From: Frigoribacterium sp. JB110
GTDB lineage: Bacteria; Actinomycetota; Actinomycetes; Actinomycetales; Microbacteriaceae
Reading direction: 5' to 3'
Length of the DNA: 64,000 bases
Assembly (NCBI RefSeq): GCF_900163665.1
Contig: NZ_FUIA01000027.1
Coordinates: 55,544-119,543, forward strand
The notes beneath the pieces were generated by a model. The model saw only the letters and a list, made by a program, of their open reading frames with translations. It was not told the origin of the DNA and searched no databases. This document shows positions 57,699 to 64,000 of this stretch, piece after piece. The position numbers and the translations under genes are program-made. The first letter of the stretch is position 1; the number at the start of each line of letters is the position of its first letter.

Positions 57699-58129
57699 CC
57701 AGCCCCGACGCCACACCCCTGGACGATCTGCCGCCTGGTGATCATCGAAGAGCACATGATGACCCTGCACCGGCTCCCCTGTCCGATACGGAACCTGATC
57801 ACGATGATACGGACGCCGCATCGCTGCTACGTGCCCGCCCGGACCCGTCCCTCGCAGACGGAACCTCGGATGCGGGCGAGGATGTCTCCCCGGATTCGCG
57901 GCGTCGAGTGGAATGGGTGCGCCCGATGGACCTGATCACGAGGATCAGCGCTCGAGCGAGCGAACGAGGCGTTGAGTGGAACGTCCGCGCGCACATGTGG
58001 GCGCGGACGCAGACGCGCGCGACGATCTCCGAGGCCAGACTCCACAGCGCTCGCACCGCGCGGATGATCACCGCCCGGCTGACCCGGACCGGCCCCGAGC
58101 CCATTGAGCAGGAAGCGGCCCGCCTGTGA
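57695..58129 (+). CDS. Hypothetical protein of the replication/transfer operon
   Basis: A 144-residue protein. The N-terminal 75 residues are acidic and disordered (Asp/Pro-rich). The C-terminal part is basic and helical (VEWVRPMDLITRISARASERGVEWNVRAHMWARTQTRATISEARLH). It starts within the stop of the DUF2637 gene (ATGA). No family is recognized. The acidic/basic layout and position suggest a DNA- or partner-binding accessory protein. Confidence 0.65.
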   Translation: MTSPDATPLDDLPPGDHRRAHDDPAPAPLSDTEPDHDDTDAASLLRARPDPSLADGTSDAGEDVSPDSRRRVEWVRPMDLITRISARASERGVEWNVRAHMWARTQTRATISEARLHSARTARMITARLTRTGPEPIEQEAARL

Positions 58130-58238
58130 GCGGTCCCTGATGCGGCCAGCCCGCCACCTGTCCTGACCACGAGCTGGTCTACGCGATCGGTGGAAGCCGA
58201 AGGGCACCTTCTCGACAGGGAAGGGAAGCCACCGCACG

Positions 58239-59078
58239 ATGACTATGAACGACCACGATCACCGGGAGCTATGCCACGAGCCGGAGTTTCTCACTTCGGA
58301 GGGTTTGCGTGCCCTGCTGCACCGTCTCCACGATGCCGGACCCGGCGCCTGGCAGCACGACGAGTCTGCCTCGGCGCTGCTGAGCTACGCGATCGAAAAG
58401 TACCGGCGCCTGGCACGCAAGTGGAACCGTGACCCGGCCGATGCCGGCTATGCCGCGTTCGACGCAATGCGCTCCGCCAACGTTCTTCAAGCCCGGGACC
58501 CGTGGGGGTATGTCACCCGCGTCGTGCAACGCAGCATCATGTCCGAGGCGATCGGCGATCGCCTGCTGATCTCGCCCGCCCGTGCCCGCAAAGGCGGACC
58601 CATGGTGGAAGCGCCGACCCGCACCGGAGATCGGCACTGGCTGTATGACCAGCCCACCTCCCCCGGTCCCGCAGCCGAACTCGACGATGACACTGCCAGC
58701 GATGACGTGCTGCTCCTGCGCAACGCGATCGCCGACATCGTCGAGCTCCTGATCGGGCTGGGCTGGCCGGACCTCATCACCGACGTCGCCGTGGACTATG
58801 TCCTCTCCCGCACCGGCGACGCGGGAAGCATCAGCAATGCCCGAGAGGTACTCCGCAAAGAAACCGACATGCCGGCCCGGCTGGGCCTTCCCGATGACTC
58901 ATGGCCGGGACTGCTCCGCGTCCTCCTCGGTGGGAAAAGCCGGCCCGGACGCCCCACCTACAAGGGAGTACTAGTACGGCTCCTGCACTACGACACCCTC
59001 GACACGCTCCTGAAGGACGACGAACTCATCGTCGAGATCGCCCTCGCCGCTCCGACCGAAAAGGGCCGGCATGGGTGA
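58239..59078 (+). CDS. Hypothetical protein of the mobile element
   Basis: A 279-residue cytoplasmic protein without membrane segments. Residues of about 45-105 (YAIEKYRRLARKWNRDPADAGYAAFDAMRSANVLQARDPWGYVTRVVQRSIMSE) are helical and slightly resemble sigma-factor region 2; further helical parts include DIVELLIGLGWPDLITDVAVDYVLSRTG. The C terminus overlaps the ParB-like gene by 8 bp. It is conserved-looking by codon use, but I cannot name its function. It may be a replication or regulatory protein of the element. Confidence 0.7.
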   Translation: MTMNDHDHRELCHEPEFLTSEGLRALLHRLHDAGPGAWQHDESASALLSYAIEKYRRLARKWNRDPADAGYAAFDAMRSANVLQARDPWGYVTRVVQRSIMSEAIGDRLLISPARARKGGPMVEAPTRTGDRHWLYDQPTSPGPAAELDDDTASDDVLLLRNAIADIVELLIGLGWPDLITDVAVDYVLSRTGDAGSISNAREVLRKETDMPARLGLPDDSWPGLLRVLLGGKSRPGRPTYKGVLVRLLHYDTLDTLLKDDELIVEIALAAPTEKGRHG

Positions 59079-60123
59079 GAACTACTTCGAGACGAAACGA
59101 CCGATCTCCGACGTCTTCCTCGGACACCGGATCCGCCAAGACGCCGGCGACCTCCGAGCCCTGATCGCCTCGATCCGCATGATCGGATTCATCCAACCGA
59201 TCACCATCACGCCTGCCGGCGCGGTGATCTCCGGCGGGCGCCGCCTGCAGGCCGCCCGAGCCCTCGGATACAAGACCGTGGACGTGTGGGTGCGGACCGA
59301 CATCTCCACCGAACTGGACCTGCTGCTGGCGGAACAGCAAGAAAACCAGAACCGCAAACCGTACACACGGATCGAACAAGCACGATTCTTCGACCAGCTG
59401 CGCCGGATCTTCGCCGAGGACGCCGCGATCAGACAACGCGCCACCCGCTTCGGCGCATCGCCCGGTGCACCAGAATCTGGTGCACCGCCCAGCGCCGTCG
59501 ACCCGGAACTGGCCGGTGAGCGCACGCAGGCCTCCAAACGTGCCGCGCTGATCGTCACCGGGAACCGTTCCGATTACACGCTCGGCCGTGTCGTGGAGCT
59601 GCTGAACCTGCAGAACGACCCGACCATCTCCGAACACCTCCGCCGGGTCGTGGAAGATGCCCTCGCGAACATCGACCCGCACGGCCCCGTCGAACCCAAC
59701 TACCTGCGAGTCAAGATCGCACAGGACACCGAACAGCTCGAGCTTCTCGCCACCGGTACGCACGTCGACCCTGAGATCGGTTCGGCCGCCCGCGCCGAAC
59801 TGGCAGCGCTACCCGCCCAGGGCCGCCCCGCCCAGATCCGTCAGGCCGCGAAGGCCGCCCTGCAACGCGCGACCGCAGCGATAACAGAGCGACGCACCGC
59901 GCTCGTCGAGACACGCCGACCACCGACGACGATCCGCACATACTCTCCCCGTGCGCTGACAGAGATGATCACGGAACTGGACTACTGGTGGTTGCACTAC
60001 GACCCCGTCGACGCCGCCGCTACCCTCACCGCCGAGCAGTGGGAACAGCTCACCGACTGGGTCCACCACACCGTCCAGTTCCTTGAGGAAGCTGCCGCGC
60101 ACCGCAAGCACCCCGCCGCGTAA
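59071..60123 (+). CDS. ParB/Srx-domain nuclease- or partition-like protein
   Basis: A 350-residue protein. The N-terminal ParB domain shows ISDVFLGHRIRQDAGDLRALIASIRMIGFIQPITITPAGAVISGGRRLQAARALGYKTVDVWV, followed by the ParB-like LLLAEQQENQNRKPYTRIEQARFFDQL and an HTH-like stretch SDYTLGRVVELLNL. It lacks a clear GERR box: GRRLQAARALG is present but the second motif is weak. The C-terminal half is helical and divergent. It may serve partition or regulation of the element. No parA is seen nearby in the window. It overlaps the upstream gene by 8 bp. Confidence 0.8.
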   Translation: MGENYFETKRPISDVFLGHRIRQDAGDLRALIASIRMIGFIQPITITPAGAVISGGRRLQAARALGYKTVDVWVRTDISTELDLLLAEQQENQNRKPYTRIEQARFFDQLRRIFAEDAAIRQRATRFGASPGAPESGAPPSAVDPELAGERTQASKRAALIVTGNRSDYTLGRVVELLNLQNDPTISEHLRRVVEDALANIDPHGPVEPNYLRVKIAQDTEQLELLATGTHVDPEIGSAARAELAALPAQGRPAQIRQAAKAALQRATAAITERRTALVETRRPPTTIRTYSPRALTEMITELDYWWLHYDPVDAAATLTAEQWEQLTDWVHHTVQFLEEAAAHRKHPAA

Positions 60124-60141
60124 CATCCGGGGACGCTGCGG

Positions 60142-60825
60142 GTGGAACCGTCGGGGCACCTGTCTGGCATGGACACCTCCGCACGCCGCCGCTTCCTGAT
60201 CATCCTCATCGGGACGCTGACGATCGCCGTGCTCCTGGTCGGTGTCGGTGTGTACGGGCTGATCCGGGGCCCCGCACCCGCCACAACGCCAGATGCGCCT
60301 GCGGCGGGAACCACACCCGTCCCGTCCCGCCCCGTGCCCACTTTGCCCGCGACGCTCGCCCCGTCCACCGATCCCGTCCGCTACGCGCGGGAGATCGCGG
60401 ATGCGTTGTTTGCCTGGGATACCACCACGGGGCACACTCGTTCCGATTATCTCGCCGCCCTCGCCGGCGAAGCCGCGCCGGACGGGGAGGAAGGCAACGG
60501 GCTGGTTGCGGACCTGAATGGCTACTACCCCACCGTCGAACAGTGGCGTCGGCTCCTCGAATATCAGACCCGGCAACATCTTGTGATCGACACGGCCGTG
60601 ATCCCGGATTCATGGCCGCAGATCGTCGCCTCCGCTGGAGACAAGCTCGCCCCCGGGACGGTCGCGATCACCATCCGAGGTGACCTGCATCGCAGCGGAT
60701 TCTGGGCAGGTGAGACGGCCGAAAGCGTGCACAAGGTGGCGTTCACAGTGTTCGTGCTCTGCCCGTCCGATGGTGATCGCTGCCACTTACTGCGTCTGTC
60801 CGCGAACGGAACGCCCTTGGAGTGA
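60142..60825 (+). CDS. Single-pass membrane-anchored conjugation protein (TcpC/VirB8-like)
   Basis: A 227-residue protein (ATG 60169 is an alternative start). A short basic N terminus precedes one membrane helix (FLIILIGTLTIAVLLVGVGVYGLI), a Pro/Thr-rich linker, and a globular extracytoplasmic part with TDPVRYAREIADALFAWDTTTGHTRSDYLAAL and VHKVAFTVFVLCPSDGDRCHLLRLS. This layout, and its position before a cell-wall hydrolase and small membrane proteins, fits the TcpC/VirB8-like scaffold of Gram-positive conjugation systems. The assignment rests on architecture, not on a diagnostic motif. Confidence 0.65.
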   Translation: MEPSGHLSGMDTSARRRFLIILIGTLTIAVLLVGVGVYGLIRGPAPATTPDAPAAGTTPVPSRPVPTLPATLAPSTDPVRYAREIADALFAWDTTTGHTRSDYLAALAGEAAPDGEEGNGLVADLNGYYPTVEQWRRLLEYQTRQHLVIDTAVIPDSWPQIVASAGDKLAPGTVAITIRGDLHRSGFWAGETAESVHKVAFTVFVLCPSDGDRCHLLRLSANGTPLE

Positions 60826-60828
60826 ACC

Positions 60829-62001
60829 GTGAATAAACTCGCCTTGCTGCTGACCGGTGTCCTCCTCGCCGGACCCGCCGTCGTGCTGATCTCCCCTGCG
60901 TTGATCGCCAACCCCGCCGTGCTGCAGGCAGCTTCCTGCGCCGCGTCTTCTCTCGTGGTGATCGCCGAAGTACCCGACGAACTGACGGCAACCACTACGA
61001 GCGGAGAGACGGTCACGCTGAACAAAACCCAGCTCACCCATGCGCGTACGATCATCCAGATCGGTGCGGACATCGATGGTGTCGGACGCGACGGGATCCT
61101 GATCGCTCTGATGGCCGGGCTGACCGAGTCGCGGCTGCGGATGCTCGCCAACAGCACGTACCCGGAATCCGCCAGCTACCCCAACGACGGGGTCGGTGCA
61201 GACCATGACAGTCTGGGCATCTTCCAGATGCGCCCCCAATCCGGGTGGGGCAGTGTCGCGGAGCTGATGAGCTCCACCTATCAGGCGCAGGCGTTCTTCG
61301 GGGGACCGAACGGACCGAACTATCCGTCGCCGCGCGGATTGCTCGACATCCCTGGATGGCAGCAGCTCACCCGCGGGCAAGCCGCTCAAGCCGTCGAAGT
61401 CAGCGCGTTCCCGGACCGGTATGCGAACTACGAGCCCGTCGCCGAGACGATCCTCACCGCCCTCACCGTTCCCCGAACCTCCGGCGGCGGGTCCGTGCCG
61501 GCCGCGGGGGACATCGCGCCGACGACCCGGATCGTGGTGCCGATGCCGGAAGGCAGCTACATCAAAACCAGCCCTTTCGGGATGCGAGAGGACCCGAAGA
61601 AGCCGGGCCTGTACCGGATGCACTACGGCACCGACTTCGCCGCCCCCGACGGCACTCCCATCCTCGCCGCCGCCGACGGGGTGGTGTTGTGGGCCGGATA
61701 CCGGGAAGGGTGGAACAACATCCTCGTCATCGAACACAACATCGCCGGCGCCAGGGTCGACACCATGTACATGCACATGTGGGACCACGGCTACCACGTC
61801 ACCACAGGTGATCGGGTGCGCGCCGGACAGCACATCGCCGACGTCGGCTCCCAGGGGTACTCCACCGGTCCGCACCTGCACTTCGAGGTGCACCCGGGCG
61901 CGTGGACCTCCCCCGCCGTCGACCCGGACGCGTGGCTGGCCGAACACAACGCCGAAGGCGTCACCGACCCCGGGACCAGTGTGCGCGGGTGCACACCATG
62001 A
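60829..62001 (+). CDS. Bifunctional cell-wall hydrolase: lysozyme-like domain plus M23 peptidase (VirB1-like)
   Basis: A 390-residue exported protein from GTG 60829, 3 bp after the previous stop. An N-terminal hydrophobic segment anchors or exports it. Residues of about 75-190 look lysozyme/SLT-like (DGILIALMAGLTESRLRMLAN, HDSLGIFQMRPQSGWG). The C-terminal M23/LytM domain has SPFGMREDPKKPGLYRMHYGTDFAAPDGTPILAAADGVV (zinc ligands in HYGTD) and GYSTGPHLHFEV (HxH). Such enzymes open the peptidoglycan for the conjugation channel. The domain order is typical of actinobacterial and Firmicutes conjugative elements. Confidence 0.9.
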   Translation: MNKLALLLTGVLLAGPAVVLISPALIANPAVLQAASCAASSLVVIAEVPDELTATTTSGETVTLNKTQLTHARTIIQIGADIDGVGRDGILIALMAGLTESRLRMLANSTYPESASYPNDGVGADHDSLGIFQMRPQSGWGSVAELMSSTYQAQAFFGGPNGPNYPSPRGLLDIPGWQQLTRGQAAQAVEVSAFPDRYANYEPVAETILTALTVPRTSGGGSVPAAGDIAPTTRIVVPMPEGSYIKTSPFGMREDPKKPGLYRMHYGTDFAAPDGTPILAAADGVVLWAGYREGWNNILVIEHNIAGARVDTMYMHMWDHGYHVTTGDRVRAGQHIADVGSQGYSTGPHLHFEVHPGAWTSPAVDPDAWLAEHNAEGVTDPGTSVRGCTP

Positions 62002-62046
62002 CCCGGCCACGACGCGCGGCCCGCATCCGTGGGGAGGGAACCCGTC

Positions 62047-62319
62047 ATGGTTGAGGCGGATGTGTATCCGGACTTCAGCGCCGTCACCGGCGGGCAGCTG
62101 CAGCTGATCCTCGGCGCACTGCTCACGATTGTGCTCGTCGTCGCGGTCCTGATGATCCTGATCTGCGCGATCGTATGGGCGGTCTCCTCCTCGCACGGCA
62201 ACCACACCGCCGTGTCGAAAGCGAAGACCGGCCTCTGGGTCGGTATCGGCGCCGCCGCCCTCGCCGGTGCCGGCGTGACTTGGCTGAACTTCCTCATCTC
62301 CCTCGGCGACCGCCTCTGA
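62047..62319 (+). CDS. Small two-helix membrane protein (DUF6112-like), copy 1
   Basis: 90 residues from ATG 62047 (GGGAGGGAAC ribosome site; the open frame reaches 62029). Two membrane helices: LQLILGALLTIVLVVAVLMILICAIVWAV and LWVGIGAAALAGAGVTWLNFL, joined by a polar loop SSSHGNHTAVSKAKTG. It is clearly paralogous to the next gene (GAxxTIxLxxAVLxxxIxAIVWAxxS, KTG). Size and position suggest a VirB2/PrgI-like channel or pilin component. Confidence 0.8.
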   Translation: MVEADVYPDFSAVTGGQLQLILGALLTIVLVVAVLMILICAIVWAVSSSHGNHTAVSKAKTGLWVGIGAAALAGAGVTWLNFLISLGDRL

Positions 62320-62437
62320 ACTCCCGCCGCCACCGGCTACACGCGCGGCCGCCGGTGGGAACGGACGAGCACCTCCTGACATGTAGGTCCGACTGCGGCC
62401 CTACACGCGAAGACCACGTCCCTGCCAGGAGGCCACC

Positions 62438-62776
62438 ATGTCCGTGCTCACCCCGTCTCTGCTCGCGCCACGCCTACTGGCCCTTGTCACGGTCCTCGTG
62501 CCCATGCAGATCGATATCAACCCCAACGACACCGGGCTGCCCGGTATCGCACAGCTGCGCACCATCGTGGGAGCGGTGATGACCATCGGACTCATCCTCG
62601 CCGTGCTCGCCCTGATCATCTCCGCGATCGTGTGGGCGATCGGCTCCAACGCTTCCAACCCTCACCTCGCCAGCCGCGGAAAGACCGGGGTGCTGATCGC
62701 CTGCGGCGCCGCCGTGATCTGCGGTGCCGCCGTCACGTTCGTGAACTTCTTCTGGGGCGTCGGGCAAGCCGTCTGA
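62438..62776 (+). CDS. Small two-helix membrane protein (DUF6112-like), copy 2
   Basis: 112 residues with an extra hydrophobic N terminus (MSVLTPSLLAPRLLALVTVLVPMQID), possibly a signal peptide, then the same two-helix core as copy 1 (LRTIVGAVMTIGLILAVLALIISAIVWAIGSN and GVLIACGAAVICGAAVTFVNFFWG). An AGGAGG site precedes ATG 62438 closely. The tandem pair lies between the wall hydrolase and the TrbL-like gene, as expected for subunits of the transfer channel. Confidence 0.8.
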   Translation: MSVLTPSLLAPRLLALVTVLVPMQIDINPNDTGLPGIAQLRTIVGAVMTIGLILAVLALIISAIVWAIGSNASNPHLASRGKTGVLIACGAAVICGAAVTFVNFFWGVGQAV

Positions 62777-62807
62777 CCCGCACCCGCACCAGAAGGGAAG
62801 TACTCGG

Positions 62808-63930
62808 ATGAGTCTGTGCGATGTGCCAGTGCTGTCCAACGTCTGCGACGTGGTCGGCGACACTGCTAGTTCCCTGGTGACCGCCCCGTTCGAGTGGCTT
62901 GCACAGGCCATCGGCAACACCGCGGCACTCATGTTCGAAGGCGTGTGGGCGGTGTTCGATCAGACCACCCTGGTCGATGTCACCAGCGACGGGTACGTCG
63001 GGGTGTACAACATCCTCTTCGGCATCGCCATCTTCTTCATGCTCGGCTTCTTCCTGCTTCAGCTGGTGACTGGGCTGATCCGACGAGACCCCGGAGCGCT
63101 CAGCCGCGCCATCGTCGGGCTGGCGAAGTCCGTGCTCGGCAGCTTCCTCGTGATCACCCTCACCGGGCTGCTGCTGGAGATCGTCGACCAACTGTGCATC
63201 GGACTCATCCACGCCTCCGGCAACACCCTCGAAGGCATGGGCGTCAAGATCGGTGTCCTCGTCGCGGGGCTGACCGGTCTCACGATCGCCTCCCCCGGTG
63301 TCGGGGCGATCGTGATGATCTTCTTCGGCTCCCTCGCGATCGCCGCCGCCGCGATCGTGTGGTTCTCGCTGCTGATCCGCAAGGCCCTGCTGCTGGTCGC
63401 GGTCGTCCTCGCTCCCATCGCGCTCTCCGGCGCCGCATGGGATGTGACCCGAGGCTGGTTCGGGAAATGGGTCGGCTTCGTGGTCGCGCTCATCGTCTCC
63501 AAGCTCGTCATCACCGTCGTGTTCCTCGTCGCGATCACCCAGGTCGACGCACCCATCGACTTCGACCTCGCCTCCCTGTCGGACCCGATCGCGGGAATCG
63601 TGTTGATGGCGATCGCCGGCTTCGCGCCCTACATGACCTACAAATTCGTGTCCTTCCTCGGCTTCGACCTGTACCAGTCGATGAGCGCCGAGCAAGAAGC
63701 GAAGCAGGCGCTCAACCGTCCCGTCCCCCTGCCCTCCGCCCCCAAGGCGCAGACCCCGAACCCCGTCCTCGACGGCGACAGCAGCCCCTCCTCCAACAGC
63801 CCCACGCCACCATCCACCCCACACCCAGCCAGCGATGGCGCCACAGGAGGGGTAACCGTGGGCGGGGGCGGCGCCACCGGAAGCGCGGCCGCGTCGGGCG
63901 CCGCCGGAGGGTCCGCGGCACCGAGCGCCA
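62808..63930 (+). CDS. TrbL/VirB6-like conjugal transfer membrane protein (3' end missing)
   Basis: Starts at ATG 62808 (GAAGGGAAGTACTCGG upstream) and is open to the end of genomic sequence, 374 codons. The first residues are MSLCDVPVLSNVCDVVGDTASSLVTAPFEW. At least six hydrophobic segments follow, including YNILFGIAIFFMLGFFLLQLV, SVLGSFLVITLTGLLLEIV, IAAAAIVWFSLLIRKALLLVAVVLAPIAL and VGFVVALIVSKLVITVVFLVAI, then a Pro/Ser- and Gly/Ala-rich tail. This is the layout of TrbL/VirB6-type channel proteins. From 63931 the frame runs into adapter sequence (S-L-L-Y-T-S-D-A-A-D-E...), so the true C terminus is unknown. Confidence 0.85.
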
Positions 63931-64000
63931 GTCTCTTATACACATCAGACGCTGCCGACGAAGAGGATAGTGTAGATCTCGGTGGTCGCCGTATCATTAA
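63931..64000. other. Illumina Nextera adapter, i5 index and P5 sequence (artefact, not genomic)
   Basis: 63931-63961 read GTCTCTTATACACATC, then (after one mismatch to the standard mosaic end) AGACGCTGCCGACGA, the Nextera read-through adapter. 63962-63969 are AGAGGATA, the reverse complement of i5 index S503 (TATCCTCT). 63970-63998 are the reverse complement of the P5 oligo (GTGTAGATCTCGG...ATCATT). Open frames over this stretch, including a minus-strand one starting MIRRPPRSTL at 63997, are artefacts. Confidence 0.97.

Noticed and set aside
63638..63997. Minus-strand frame beginning MIRRPPRSTL
   Set aside because: Its start is translated P5/Nextera adapter, a known database artefact.
1..64000. 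CRISPR array, rRNA, tRNA or complete insertion sequence
   Set aside because: No regularly spaced direct repeats, no cloverleaf or rRNA signature and no transposase motifs were seen on either strand.

Overview
The window is high-GC DNA from an actinobacterium, most likely a Micrococcales member of the Microbacteriaceae type (genus not assignable). The grounds are codon bias, a DtxR/IdeR regulator with matching 19-bp iron boxes, MbtH-assisted NRPSs and an actinobacterial-type conjugation module. It falls into two parts: an iron-regulated siderophore locus (1 to about 46.1 kb) and a mobile, conjugative-element-like region (about 46.9 kb to the end).

Siderophore locus. Two large NRPS genes (minus, 12578 down past position 1; plus, 18980-26623) flank a degraded AraC gene and an uptake operon encoding a fused siderophore reductase/methyltransferase, a binding lipoprotein and two FecCD permeases. 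Further right are a methyltransferase and free aryl carrier protein, a NitT/TauT-type importer (28570-32040), and a minus operon of a DapB-like reductase, aryl-AMP ligase, TcuA-like flavoprotein and class A flavin monooxygenase (37217-32097). Next come a double-cupin protein and an operon of amino-acid N-monooxygenase, MbtH and aspartate decarboxylase PanD. The locus ends with a FepC-like ATPase, a heterodimeric ABC exporter and the DtxR-type repressor. I see six iron-box-like sites in the divergent promoter regions. Three of five adenylation domains carry a beta-alanine-like code with Asp at 236 instead of 235, and panD lies in the same operon as MbtH and the N-hydroxylase. The cluster therefore looks built to make and use beta-alanine. 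No isochorismate pathway genes are visible, and the aryl-AMP ligase pocket is unlike that of catechol or salicylate enzymes. The DapB/TcuA/monooxygenase set may make an unusual, possibly pyridine-type, aryl cap; that part is inference. The first NRPS is interrupted by an in-frame amber codon at 4176-4178.

Mobile region. A MerR regulator with a perfect 12-bp inverted repeat precedes a Fic toxin/VbhA-like antitoxin pair, a DUF192 lipoprotein, a row of small tightly packed genes of unknown function and a DprA-like protein, all on the minus strand. Two copies of a dyad-symmetric element of about 105 bp (52.3 and 54.35 kb) flank the DprA segment. On the plus strand follow an AraC regulator, a primase-polymerase, a DUF2637/SpdB-like membrane protein with HTH, a ParB-like protein and conjugation genes (anchored TcpC/VirB8-like protein, lysozyme-like/M23 hydrolase, two small DUF6112-like membrane proteins, TrbL/VirB6-like protein).

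The last 70 bases (63931-64000) are not genomic: they are Illumina Nextera adapter, i5 index and P5 sequence left on a contig end. The genome sequence stops at about 63930, inside the TrbL-like gene. I see no tRNA, rRNA, CRISPR array or complete insertion sequence.
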